From: Chitinophagaceae bacterium UBA4407
GTDB lineage: Bacteria; Bacteroidota; Bacteroidia; Chitinophagales; Chitinophagaceae
DNA length: 35,177 nt
Reading direction: 5' to 3'
Assembly: GCA_002390845.1 (NCBI GenBank)
Contig: DGQT01000071.1
Coordinates: forward strand, 1-35,177
This document shows, in pieces, positions 1 through 7,642 of this stretch (positions are counted from its first letter, which is position 1; each line of letters starts with the position of its first letter). The position numbers were made by a program, and so were the translations under genes. The notes under the pieces were generated by a model. That model was not told where the DNA came from. It ran no database searches and saw only the letters and a program-made list of their open reading frames with translations.

Positions 1-24
1 CAATATTGCTGATGTTTTATTCAT
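1..24 (-). CDS. 5' end of the next cassette gene (partial)
   Basis: An ATG at position 24 reads leftwards out of the window as MNKTSAIL, 15 bases after the predicted attC crossover at 40/39. Only eight codons are visible. The lysine followed by small and hydrophobic residues could begin a signal peptide, but nothing more can be said. Its position fits a second gene cassette that continues the array in the same direction as the first. No function can be assigned. Confidence 0.4.
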
Positions 25-39
25 AAGCCAAATTTATAA

Positions 40-128
40 CGTCCAGCCCGAACTGAAGTACAATAAAGAACAAATGTTGAGGCAATATTCGTCAAGCCCC
101 AATAATGCCAAACCATATGTTGGCTGTA
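40..128 (-). other. attC-like recombination site of the left cassette
   Basis: Read on the minus strand, the site opens with TACAGCCAAC (128 to 119), the exact reverse complement of GTTGGCTGTA, which starts the same cassette at the attI junction (816 to 807). It closes with GGGCTGGACG and then TTATAAA, so the crossover is placed between 40 and 39. It lies 14 bases after the stop codon of the cassette gene, as integron attC sites usually do, and is about 87 bases long, within the attC size range. It aligns without large gaps to the right-hand site at 34981-35069, sharing GGTTTG, GGGCT-GAC, CTTCA and TCGGGCTGGACG. A clear L'/L'' inverted pair was not found, so it is called attC-like. Confidence 0.68.
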
Positions 129-141
129 GGTTTTCTTCTAG

Positions 142-771
142 TTAATATGGGCTTTTCATCGTCTTTGAGTCTGCTGGCAACTCAAAAAGTGCCTTGTCAA
201 GTTTCATTTCTTTTACCTCTGTCGCAACACTTTCCAAAGTAAATTGTCCATTGTCAACGATAGATTTTAATGGTAATGAATTTGATTTTGAAAGAAAGTC
301 AAACCAATTTCCAAACTTGTGATTAGCAAATAATTTTGTGTCAACCGAAAGTTTTGTATTGAAATAGTATTTCTGTATTCCACTTTTACAAGTCAAAACA
401 AGTTCGTCACATTTAAAGCCTAAGATTTCTGTCACACCTTTATTAACTTCTGCTTTTAAAATTTCGTCAGGATTTGTAGCAGCATCATTCCAAAGCAAAG
501 TTTCAGAGTTTGACATTTTACTGTAAAGTTTGTTGTCTTTGTTTACATAAAGTTGCCACTGAAAAAATGAACCATTTGCTACTGATTTGTAGTCACCATT
601 TTTTATAAAATACTCTTGTGTCGAACCCATCATTGTCGTGAATTGTTCGTCTGTCATATTTGGCATTTTACTTTTGTAGTTATTTTTATAAACTATTTTT
701 CCTTCAAAAGTCTGTCCAAAAGAAGTAATTGCGAAAAGTGTTGCAAGTAAAAATGTAATTGTCTTTGTCAT
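142..771 (-). CDS. Secreted GLPGLI/DUF4412-like protein carried on a cassette
   Basis: This is a 209-residue protein with a signal peptide (MTKTITFLLATLFAITSFGQ) and a mature part that begins with a FEGKIVYKN strand, the usual opening of Bacteroidota GLPGLI/DUF4412-type periplasmic proteins. The rest is a mix of beta strands typical of that group (EYFIKNGDYKS, KYYFNTKLSV), with two cysteines around residues 120-128. Its role is unknown. The family assignment is from general resemblance only. It is the sole gene of the first cassette next to the recombinase and would be exported. A promoter could lie in the attI repeat just upstream, since there are only about 40 bases between the cassette start and the ATG. 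Its codon use is more AT-rich than that of the chromosomal genes. Confidence 0.75.
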   Translation of the reverse strand: MTKTITFLLATLFAITSFGQTFEGKIVYKNNYKSKMPNMTDEQFTTMMGSTQEYFIKNGDYKSVANGSFFQWQLYVNKDNKLYSKMSNSETLLWNDAATNPDEILKAEVNKGVTEILGFKCDELVLTCKSGIQKYYFNTKLSVDTKLFANHKFGNWFDFLSKSNSLPLKSIVDNGQFTLESVATEVKEMKLDKALFELPADSKTMKSPY

Positions 772-815
772 ATTTATTATTGTTTAAAATTGTGGTCGTC
801 CAAACTTACAGCCAA

Positions 816-916
816 CGCCTGTATTGGCGTTATTATACGCAATGTAATATTTTTTCTGTTATTGAAAACCAACCTTTTAATCATTATACATTTTGGATTG
901 TCGTTAGGACAATCCA
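816..916 (-). repeat. attI-like 101-bp repeat, left copy
   Basis: The repeat begins 2 bases after the recombinase stop codon and ends at the G of the crossover (816). It matches 32246-32346 in inverted orientation over 101 bases with 3 substitutions and no gap. It contains an 8-bp hairpin (GGATTGTC, loop CTAAC, GACAATCC) and, at the crossover, a second hairpin AACGCC-AATACA-GGCGTT. Beyond the G the two copies diverge completely (TTGGCTGTAAG here, TTATGCGTCAC on the right), as expected where different cassettes have been inserted at one attachment site. Position next to a recombinase and the sharp loss of identity support the attI reading. Confidence 0.75.
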
Positions 917-918
917 CC

Positions 919-2115
919 CTACCATTCTATATTTTCATTCCTCACTAAATCATCCAGCGGGCTCACAATATTTACAAGTTTTTGTTTGCTTACATGCAAA
1001 TATCTTTCTGTTGTTTTAATATCAAAATGACCAAGCAATTCTTTTATATACTTAATATCCGTTCCCTTATCAAGCAGGTGTGTCGCAAAACTGTGGCGTA
1101 AACTGTGAATACCAATTTCCTTTCTTATTTTAGCTTTACTCTTTGCATTTGAAAAAATTTGCTGTAAGGTTCTGATAGGATAAGCTACTCCCGTATGTTC
1201 TGATTCAAATAGATATTCTTTCGGTTTAGGATCATAGTCTTTAATATATTTTCGCAAAATATCTAATAACACGGGACTTAAATTTACATATCTGTCTTTT
1301 TTTCCTTTACCCCTTCTCACAAATATTTGCATTCTTTTACTATCAATATCTTCAATTTTTAAATGAGCAACTTCACTTACTCTTAATCCGGCACTGTAAC
1401 AGGTAAAAAGTATCGCTTTATGTTTTTTATTTTTAAGCGCTTTAAATAAATTACCTAATTCTGTTTCATTAAGAAGTTTTGGTAATTGCGAAGGTTTTTT
1501 TGGTCTTGGTATTCCCCAAAAAAATTTCTCCCGGCCTAATACCTGTTCAAAATAAAACTTTAATGCATTAAGCCTGCTGTGTGCAGTGTTTTCACTGATG
1601 CCTTCTTTTTCCATAGCATATACCATATAGCGTTTAAGATCGTCTGTACTAAGATCTTCCACTCTTTTTTGTTTAATAGTTTGCAGCAGTTGGGCAAACT
1701 CATTGCGGTAAGTTTTGATGGTAGATGCACTGTAGCATTTTAATTTCAACTGCTGCACAAGTTGTGCCAGCATATCTGTATTATGGCTGCTTATTAATTG
1801 TAACGATGGTGCTGCAGGCAACGGGTTTGCTTTCGACTTTTGTTTTTCTACTGGTACAGTAGCTGCAATTTTGTTTTTGCGCTCAAGGTATTGTTTAAGC
1901 AGTCTGTTGTCTGTTATTGCATTGCTGCCAATGGCTTTTATAAGTACGTTATAGTTTTCACGGCTAAGCAGAAAATACCAGCATTTGTTTGTATTACTCC
2001 ATTTAACACCCGGCATTTTTTTTACAATATTGTTTAGCTGTGCGTTGCTTTTAAAATAAATGCCCGTGCACTCTTTGTTGTTGTGAAAAAACGGTTTTAG
2101 GGTTATAGTTTGCAT
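919..2115 (-). CDS. Tyrosine recombinase of the integron-like platform
   Basis: This 398-residue site-specific recombinase has a complete catalytic set: Arg245 (SAGLRVSE), Lys270 (RRGKGKKDR), His337 and Arg340 (HSLRHSFAT), His363 (LLGH) and the nucleophile Tyr372 (TERYLHVS). Residues about 110-200 form the SAM-like core-binding domain. Residues 1-65 are an extra N-terminal domain (KWSNTNKCWYF), typical of some Bacteroidota integrases. It ends in SPLDDL, like the SPLD ending of IntI, but lacks the extra helix region that IntI carries between the catalytic Lys and HxxR motifs, so it is closer to XerC/XerD. It presumably cuts the adjacent attI-like repeat and the attC-like sites. attI at the 3' end is the reverse of the classical integron layout. 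It appears intact and functional. Confidence 0.9.
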   Translation of the reverse strand: MQTITLKPFFHNNKECTGIYFKSNAQLNNIVKKMPGVKWSNTNKCWYFLLSRENYNVLIKAIGSNAITDNRLLKQYLERKNKIAATVPVEKQKSKANPLPAAPSLQLISSHNTDMLAQLVQQLKLKCYSASTIKTYRNEFAQLLQTIKQKRVEDLSTDDLKRYMVYAMEKEGISENTAHSRLNALKFYFEQVLGREKFFWGIPRPKKPSQLPKLLNETELGNLFKALKNKKHKAILFTCYSAGLRVSEVAHLKIEDIDSKRMQIFVRRGKGKKDRYVNLSPVLLDILRKYIKDYDPKPKEYLFESEHTGVAYPIRTLQQIFSNAKSKAKIRKEIGIHSLRHSFATHLLDKGTDIKYIKELLGHFDIKTTERYLHVSKQKLVNIVSPLDDLVRNENIEW

Positions 2116-2456
2116 AATTTTAATTAAAGATGTTTATGCACAATTTATTTCAAAAATTTATATAAATAAACTGCTACTGGCCTGGGTTTTTTCTAACTCT
2201 CTATGTAGTCGCCAACGTACCCCTGTTTCCCGCTACATCCCTTCTTCGCCGAGTCTCCTTCAAAGCTTTGTGCGTGGCTTGTACACTGCTATTCGCTTCA
2301 GTAAAGCCCACTCATTATCCAACCGTACAAGGGAGTCACACAACAGGCGATGCCATGAAATACAACAGCCGGAAAACAATCAATTGCCCGCAACCGTTTT
2401 TATTAAATAAAAAAAGCACCGCCATATGGCAGTGCTTTTTAAACCCGAAAAAATGC
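2116..2456. other. Intergenic gap with a REP-like repeat copy
   Basis: This gap lies between the recombinase start and the next gene end. Positions 2317-2357 are a copy of the dispersed intergenic repeat in reverse orientation (CCAACCGTACAAGGGAGTC, then ACACAACAGGCGATGCCA). The terminator at 2411-2440 is listed separately. Short open frames here run through the repeat and are not credible genes. Confidence 0.55.
2411..2440 (-). terminator. Rho-independent bidirectional terminator
   Basis: The arms AAAAAGCACC/GCCAT and ATGGC/AGTGCTTTTT form a 15-bp stem with a single mismatch. A-rich and T-rich ends allow termination in both directions. It lies 17 bases after the stop of the 243-residue gene transcribed from the right. 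Confidence 0.8.
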
Positions 2457-3188
2457 TCATTTCGCCCTGCTGAATTTAATCCCGCTAACCAAACCATATT
2501 CAGCACTTTTGGCACCATATAACCCCTTAATATATTTCTTACACTTCAGGGCAGTATCAATAATACCTGTTTCACTTTCATATAAAAGTTTGTTCCTCGC
2601 AATAAGCTTATTGGCAGCCGTGGTCAGTAAACTGCCCAGGCTGTCGTTGGCTGTTTTCAAATCAGTAAGATAAGCGTCCAGGCTTGCCGTAGTAAGATCA
2701 GTTTCATTCGGTGAATAATCAGTAACGGTTTTCAGCAATTCAATCAGTTGTTGAAAAGCATCGGTTCTTTGCACATAACTCTGCTGGCTCGTACTCACAC
2801 CATCTTCAGGTAAAGGATCACTGCTGTCTGTTTTTTTACCGGGTTTCTTTTTGCTTGCACCACGTATTTTATCCGCGTTGCCCTTGGCGTCGGCAATAAG
2901 TTTTTTACTCGCATTGGTGCTGCTGGCATAATTAATAACCCGTGTTACAAGTGGGTCCAAAGGTTCAAAAAGGAGCTCCCTTTCATTAATGGGTTCCTTG
3001 GTTGCCTTGTTGCTGCTGATCAGGTTACCCTGCGCAGTGTTGGCAGCCGATAATTGTCCCTTCATTTTAACAACAGTTAATGAAGAATTGCTTGGGTTAT
3101 AAGTGGCACCGAATCCGGTAGCCCTGTCAATAATAAGTTTAAAGTTGGCAAGGTTGATGGCATGCCCTTTTTCGCTGTTACTGGCCAT
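2457..3188 (-). CDS. Conserved hypothetical protein, 243 residues
   Basis: I recognise no named family. The protein has no signal peptide or membrane segment and should be cytoplasmic. Residues 1-50 hold NLANFKLIIDRATGFGATY-NPSNSSL, a middle part contains ERELLFEPLDPLVTRVINY (about 70-88), and a lysine-rich linker (KKKPGKK, about 110-118) joins a helical C-terminal half (ELLKTVTDY, AYLTDLKTAND). Similar two-part helical hypotheticals occur in other Bacteroidota genomes. It is a single-gene unit with its own promoter and terminator. Three copies of a GGTGA/TCACC palindrome abut the promoter, so it may be controlled by a dedicated regulator. Confidence 0.8.
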   Translation of the reverse strand: MASNSEKGHAINLANFKLIIDRATGFGATYNPSNSSLTVVKMKGQLSAANTAQGNLISSNKATKEPINERELLFEPLDPLVTRVINYASSTNASKKLIADAKGNADKIRGASKKKPGKKTDSSDPLPEDGVSTSQQSYVQRTDAFQQLIELLKTVTDYSPNETDLTTASLDAYLTDLKTANDSLGSLLTTAANKLIARNKLLYESETGIIDTALKCKKYIKGLYGAKSAEYGLVSGIKFSRAK

Positions 3189-3219
3189 AATTTTATTTTT
3201 TTAAGGTTTTTAATGAACC

Positions 3220-3251
3220 CTAAGTTACAATCAGGCATACCCCAAAAACAA
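3220..3251 (-). promoter_or_regulatory. Candidate -33/-7 promoter
   Basis: On the minus strand a TTG (3251-3249) is followed after 21 bases by TAACTTAG (3227-3220). The latter is a 7 of 8 match to the Bacteroidota -7 motif TAnnTTTG. It lies about 32 bases upstream of the ATG at 3188. This is motif matching only. Confidence 0.45.
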
Positions 3252-3309
3252 GGTGATTTTTCACCGGAACCCCCGTGATTTTTCACCGAAGCCCGGTGAT
3301 TTTTCACCG
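3252..3309. repeat. Three tandem GGTGATTTTTCACC palindromes
   Basis: Near-identical 15-base hairpin units occur at 3252-3266, 3274-3288 and 3295-3309, with centres 21-22 bases apart, i.e. about two helical turns. They directly abut the -33 element of the 243-residue gene. A same-face array of palindromes at a promoter suggests operator sites for a dimeric regulator; no regulator gene is adjacent. Confidence 0.7.
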
Positions 3310-3361
3310 CAAAAACACCATTCATTATCAAATTGAGATAAGGCTTATTAAAACAGGAATC

Positions 3362-3622
3362 AGATTTTATCAGAAAGCCATGAGATTTTATCAGAAAGGC
3401 ATCAGGTTTTATCAGAAAGCCATGAGATTTTATCCGAAAGGCATCAGATTTTATCAGAAAGCCATGAGATTTTATCCGAAAGGCATCAGGTTTTATCAGA
3501 AAAGCGTGAGGTTTTATCCGAAAGGCATCAGGTTTTATCAGAAAAGCGTGAGGTTTTATCAGAAAGCCATGAGGTTTTATCAGAAAGGCATGAGGTTTTA
3601 TCCGAAAGGCGTCAGGTTTTAC
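3362..3622 (+). repeat. 21-bp minisatellite, 12 full units plus a partial
   Basis: Twelve units of 21 bases (3362-3613) of the form AGATTTTATCAGAAAGCCATG, plus a partial ninth of a unit, vary at fixed positions (A/G, A/C, CC/GG). Units largely alternate (CAG-AAA-GCC-ATG with CCG-AAA-GGC-ATC), giving a 42-bp higher-order period. Since 21 is a multiple of 3, the array is open in frame and would read RFYQKAM/RFYPKGI, but no ribosome site, signal or C-terminal domain supports a protein. The period matches the neighbouring palindrome array. Confidence 0.85.
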
Positions 3623-3659
3623 TTGCGCCCCCGTCTAACTGCCGGTAAAAACCCAACGC

Positions 3660-3859
3660 ATCATCCAACAGTATAAGTTTCCCGCCATGTCGCAGCAAAG
3701 AAGCGGGTGCAGCGCCGTTGCAAGGACAATGCCATGCGGCAAGGAGCATACAGATATTGAATTTGAACGATACATAGAAGAATTAGCTTGACGCCTATGC
3801 GCCATGGCGGGAAGAAAAACCCAATAGTAGCAGGCACTTTGGCTCAAAATATTTACCAG
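3660..3859. other. Gap with degenerate REP-like repeat
   Basis: CATCCAACAGTATAAG near 3661 resembles a decayed arm of the dispersed intergenic repeat. Positions 3803-3849 (ATGGCGGGAAGAAAAACCCA, then AATAGTAGCAGG and TTTGGCTCAAAAT) align with the flank of the copy at 27920-27968. No gene is seen. Confidence 0.4.
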
Positions 3860-3896
3860 AAAAAAAGCCACCACAATTTTTGTGATGGCTTTTTTT
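3860..3896 (-). terminator. Rho-independent bidirectional terminator
   Basis: AAAAAAAGCCACCACAA pairs with TTGTGATGGCTTTTTTT with one mismatch across a short T loop. It lies 20 bases beyond the stop of the Asp-box T9SS gene and has T tracts on both strands. Confidence 0.85.
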
Positions 3897-3915
3897 ATAA
3901 ATCGATTTGTTACGC

Positions 3916-5646
3916 TTATTCTTTTATTACTTTTTGAGTATATAATTTATTATCGCTGCCGGTAACTTTTAAAATATACATTCCCTTTGCAAGCATTGAT
4001 ACATTCAGGCTGCCTTGCTGCGGGTTACTCCATTGTTTAACCAAAACTCCAGACTGGTTGTATAACTTCACAGAAGTGATGCCGGTGTTGGGCAAGCTTA
4101 CATTGATAACATTTGTGAAAGGATTTGGCCCTGCTGTTAATTTTTTAGTAGTTGAAACAGCAACCGCTGCCTGTTCATCTGAACTTGTTTGCGGGGTAGC
4201 AGAAAGGGCTGCACTTACCGTCATAGGAGAGCAGTACACCTGCCATGTACCATTACGGTTGTCCATCCATGTAGGGTAAAGTTTTCCTGCGTATGCAGCA
4301 ATACCAATATAATCGCCTGCATAACCATATGCGAAGTTCACATTGTCAATAGGCGCGGTAATATGCGCTACATCACTGGCTTTTTGGGTAACCCAGGTTT
4401 TGCCTCCATTGGGTGAACCTGCCACATAAGTATTGGTGGAATAACCACTTGCCTGGTCGAAAGCATAATAAGTAACAAATACACCGCCTGTAGAATCATC
4501 AACAGTTATCCATGGAAAAAAAGCTTGTGTTGCAGTAGGGATGCTGATGGCTTTTGGTGTAGACCATGAAGTGCCGGTATTTTTTGAAACAGAAACATAA
4601 ATGGTTCCTTTTCCAGTACCATTTAACTTACCTGCATAAACAACGTAGATATTACCGCGGGTTTTTTTATTGCTTTTATCAACGGCCATTGCTGGAAAAT
4701 CGTTAACCCTTGTATAGCCAAAAAGGCTGCTGTACCCATCTACCCTGATACCTGCGTATGGAAAAATTACACGATAAGTGGCGAAAGTTGCACCACCGTC
4801 CAACGAGCGGGTAAAGCCCATGCCATCTGCTGCATAGGGAGGAGTTACTGTTTGATGATCTGCCCAGCAAACATACACTTCGCCGTTAGGGCCTGTTTGT
4901 ACATTAGTACCCTGGCCAAAACCTACTGTGCCACTGCGTAAAGTAATTTTCGGTGTAAAGGTTACGCCTTTATCGGTGGTCTTGTTAAAAACCACAGCAC
5001 CGCCGCCAGAGTTAAAATCTGTCCATGAATGATAAAATGAATTTACATAAGGACTTGTACTAACATCGTCTGTGGCAGACATGCCTTTATCGTAACCGGT
5101 ACCTACATCGCCCCTTACACCTTTTGTCCAGTTAAGGCCGCCATCTGTTGACCTTTGAAACCAATATCCTCCAATTGCACTAATGGAAGTCATGAATGCC
5201 GTATTATCTGCTGTAAAAGATACAGTTGGATCTCCGTAAACCTGCGAGGAATTTATTTTTTGTAACACATCGGCACCTCCCCATGTAACACCACCATCTA
5301 ATGATGCGTAGAAACCCTGATTATATGCATAAGGACCCGTAAGGGTATTGGCACTGGCAAGCAGGTTAAGTGGGTTTTGTTTATTTACTGCTATTGTTAC
5401 TTCGGCCTGTACATTAGCAGAGGGGAACAGTCTTACATCGGGGCCGTCTATAATACCGGCTACTGGCGGCCTTGCTGTTGTTGGTAGTGTTGGGTTAAAA
5501 ACAGCTTTATATTGCGGAACTTTTTGGCCGGGTACAATTTCCTGCCTTCTTTGCTGAGACCTTGGGTCTTTAGCCTGCGAAAAACTGCAAGTGCCTGCCA
5601 GCAATGCGCTGAAAAGCAGAAAATTCTTTGCGTTAATTTTTTTCAT
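3916..5646 (-). CDS. Secreted sialidase-fold (Asp-box) protein with T9SS sorting domain
   Basis: This is a 576-residue protein. Residues 1-25 are a signal peptide (MKKINAKNFLLFSALLAGTC, then SFSQA). The body carries at least six Asp-box/BNR motifs (SLDGGVTWGG, STDGGLNWTKG, TTDKGVTFTPK, SLDGGATFATY, SKNTGTSWSTP, SPNGGKTWVTQ), which mark a sialidase-like beta-propeller. The last ~75 residues (AGPNPFTNVINVSLPNTG to KVIKE) are a type A T9SS sorting domain, so it is exported across the outer membrane and anchored or released. The Asp boxes are structural and do not prove glycosidase activity; I saw no arginine triad that would establish a true sialidase. It is a single gene with its own terminator. 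Confidence 0.88.
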   Translation of the reverse strand: MKKINAKNFLLFSALLAGTCSFSQAKDPRSQQRRQEIVPGQKVPQYKAVFNPTLPTTARPPVAGIIDGPDVRLFPSANVQAEVTIAVNKQNPLNLLASANTLTGPYAYNQGFYASLDGGVTWGGADVLQKINSSQVYGDPTVSFTADNTAFMTSISAIGGYWFQRSTDGGLNWTKGVRGDVGTGYDKGMSATDDVSTSPYVNSFYHSWTDFNSGGGAVVFNKTTDKGVTFTPKITLRSGTVGFGQGTNVQTGPNGEVYVCWADHQTVTPPYAADGMGFTRSLDGGATFATYRVIFPYAGIRVDGYSSLFGYTRVNDFPAMAVDKSNKKTRGNIYVVYAGKLNGTGKGTIYVSVSKNTGTSWSTPKAISIPTATQAFFPWITVDDSTGGVFVTYYAFDQASGYSTNTYVAGSPNGGKTWVTQKASDVAHITAPIDNVNFAYGYAGDYIGIAAYAGKLYPTWMDNRNGTWQVYCSPMTVSAALSATPQTSSDEQAAVAVSTTKKLTAGPNPFTNVINVSLPNTGITSVKLYNQSGVLVKQWSNPQQGSLNVSMLAKGMYILKVTGSDNKLYTQKVIKE

Positions 5647-6195
5647 CCTGTTTAGATTTATTTGGTTTTAAAAAAAGATTGTTTTTAAATTAGTTAAGTC
5701 AGCAAACCGGGATAGATATCTTAAAACAGCCTGGCAAAACATAAGAAGAACTGTTTTTTATTTGTTGTACAATTTATTCAAGTTATACTAATCAATCAAA
5801 TTAAAAATTAAATGAGTAAAAAAATAATACAGGCTGCCATTTTCTAAACGAACAGAAAACTTACTGGTTTATAGCTAACTGTTTAGCATATTTGGTTTAA
5901 TAATTAGTGTAATGTTTTTTGGGATATAAAATTATGGATTACCCTAAACTGAATAAATGATCAGAAATAGTAAAACCTATGACTATAATCAGCCTGTACT
6001 TCTATGTTTTTGTTTAGAGCGTTTATTTTATTTAATAAAATAATTTGCTGTGAAGATTTTTCGCTTTGGGTTGGTTCATGGTAATACTTCAGTCGCAGTG
6101 TGCGACGCAAGTAAAGCTCAATAGCAGTAATATAGCCGGGCTCAAAAAAATCAAACTTATTTTTAGCAGGTATAAGTTAACAAATGGTTTTGCAG
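5647..6195. other. 549-bp AT-rich gap with a REP-like copy
   Basis: The gap separates the starts and ends of two minus-strand genes. It is very AT-rich near 5690-6050, with a perfect 10-bp-arm AT palindrome at 6023-6043. Positions 6098-6155 are a reverse-oriented copy of the dispersed repeat (GTGTGCGACGCAAGTAAAGC, then CAATAGCAGTAATATAGCC and GGGCTCA). The open frame at 6066-6263 is the repeat read as protein. I see no gene. Confidence 0.5.
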
Positions 6196-7332
6196 TTATT
6201 CGCTGGCATCCATCCTGCAGAAACGGCTGTATAATTTTTCGTATAAAGGCACGATATTGCTGATGTCAAATCGCAAGGCTTGTTGGTAGGCACCTTCTTT
6301 TAGTGCTGACAGCAAGGCTTCATTGCTTAACATGTCAACAGCATATTTACTCATGGCACTTATATCGCCAAGATTGGCTGTGTAACCGGTTTCGCCATGA
6401 ATATTTATTTCGGGCAACCCCCCGGTATTGGTACTGATCACCGGAACCCTTGCTGCCATTGCCTCAAGTGCGGCTAAACCAAAACTTTCGTACTCAGATG
6501 GCAGTACAAACACGTCTGAAACCAGTAATATTTCTTCAATCTGTTCCTGCTTGCCTACAAAACGCACATCATCGTGTACGCCCAGTTCTTTTGCAAGCTC
6601 TTCAGTGGCCGATCTTTCAGGGCCGTCGCCGATCATTAATAATTTTGCAGGTAATTCTTTTCTTACTTCTGCAAAAATTTTTATTACATCATTTACACGT
6701 TTTACTTTCCTGAAGTTGGAGGCATGTACCATTATTTTTTCACTCTTGGGTGCAATCACCTGCCGAAAGGCATCAATAGGTTTTTTACTGAAACGTTTTA
6801 TGTCAACAAAATTGTAGATCACTTCAATCTCCTTAGTTATCTTAAACGAACGAAAGGTTTCTTCGCGCAGGTTATTCGATACAGCAGTAATTGCATCGCT
6901 TTCGTTTATGGAGAAAGTAACAACGGGTTCGTATGTTTTATCCTTACCCACCAGCGTTATATCAGTGCCGTGCAGGGTTGTAATAAAAGGCACATGCCTG
7001 CCGCTTTTTAACATGATTTGTCTTGCCATATACGCCGCCGATGCATGCGGAATGGCATAGTGTACATGCAGCAAATCAAGGTCGTGGTTCTTAATTACAT
7101 CAACCATGGTGCTGGCAAGTGCAACTTCATACGGCGGGTAATCAAATAACGGATAAGTGGGCACCCGCACTTCATGATAATAAATATTGGCATTAAACAC
7201 ATTCAGCCGAACGGGTTGCTGATAGGTAATAAAATGAACGCTGTGGCCTTTATCAGCCAACGCTTTTCCCAGTTCCGTTGCCAGTACACCACTACCACCA
7301 AAAGTTGGATAGCAAACAATCCCTATACGCAT
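6196..7332 (-). CDS. bshA: N-acetyl-alpha-D-glucosaminyl L-malate synthase
   Basis: This 378-residue GT4-family glycosyltransferase has the usual BshA length. It catalyses the first step of bacillithiol synthesis, joining UDP-GlcNAc to L-malate in the cytoplasm. BshA hallmarks are visible: the opening MRIGIVCYPTFGGSGVLATE, HVHYAIPHASAAYMA near residue 95, TTLHGTDITLVG near 121, and the EX7E-type motif PSEYESFGLAALEAMA near residues 279-294 for the nucleotide sugar. The C-terminal Rossmann domain begins near HASNFRKVKR. Bacillithiol is known in Bacteroidota, and the bsh genes are often scattered; no bshB or bshC is in this window. The gene stands alone, with repeat-rich gaps on both sides. Confidence 0.95.
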   Translation of the reverse strand: MRIGIVCYPTFGGSGVLATELGKALADKGHSVHFITYQQPVRLNVFNANIYYHEVRVPTYPLFDYPPYEVALASTMVDVIKNHDLDLLHVHYAIPHASAAYMARQIMLKSGRHVPFITTLHGTDITLVGKDKTYEPVVTFSINESDAITAVSNNLREETFRSFKITKEIEVIYNFVDIKRFSKKPIDAFRQVIAPKSEKIMVHASNFRKVKRVNDVIKIFAEVRKELPAKLLMIGDGPERSATEELAKELGVHDDVRFVGKQEQIEEILLVSDVFVLPSEYESFGLAALEAMAARVPVISTNTGGLPEINIHGETGYTANLGDISAMSKYAVDMLSNEALLSALKEGAYQQALRFDISNIVPLYEKLYSRFCRMDASE

Positions 7333-7485
7333 GCCGTAATATTTTAGAACGGCAAAGTAACAATCATTTTTTTACACGGTTGTACCATTTATCCAATCCC
7401 GAAAAAGGGCAACATTTAATTAACCTGGCATTATATAATTGGGAATACAGTTATTAGCCAGGCATTTGTACTTATGGCATCGCCT

Positions 7486-7618
7486 GTTGCGTCGCTCTCT
7501 TTTACGTTCGGACTATTGAGCAGCAAGTCCGAAAGTCGGAAAGCAATACAACTGTATTTACTTTCGGATTTACTAACTTGCTGACTTTCGGTCTAACCGT
7601 ACAAGGGTGCGACGCATC
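7486..7618 (+). repeat. Full-length REP/MITE-like palindromic element
   Basis: The left arm begins GTTGCGTCGCTCTCTTTTAC (7486) and the right arm ends CGTACAAGGGTGCGACGCAT (7598-7617). Between them the inner inverted repeats AGCAAGTCCGAAAG and CTTTCGGATTTAC-nn-CTTGCT would fold into a long hairpin. The element aligns along its length with 18193-18341. It lies between the divergent bshA and M28 peptidase genes. No transposase is nearby. Confidence 0.75.
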
Positions 7619-7642
7619 AAAAGCCTCATAGCTGTAATACAG

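Larger units (their letters stand above)
40..815 (-). mobile_element. Integron-like gene cassette, left array, position 1
   Basis: This 776-bp unit runs from the attI crossover (816/815) to the attC crossover (40/39) and contains one open reading frame with its attC-like site close behind the stop. Joining the two ends into a circle would create a site whose R' box (GTTGGCT) pairs with its R'' box (AGCCAAC); the complementarity extends to 10 bp. This is the structure expected of an excised integron cassette. The gene reads in the direction of the array. Confidence 0.65.

Noticed and set aside
3362..3622. CRISPR array or plasmid-type iterons
   Set aside because: Units are directly adjacent without spacers, so it is not CRISPR; there is no Rep gene and the region is between chromosomal genes.
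3275..3676. 133-codon plus-strand frame made of RFYQKAM/RFYPKGI repeats
   Set aside because: It is the translation of a 21-bp minisatellite that stays open only because the unit is a multiple of three. No conserved flanking sequence, and the frame starts inside the palindrome array.
6066..6263. 65-codon plus-strand frame
   Set aside because: It is the dispersed repeat read as protein and overlaps the 3' end of bshA.
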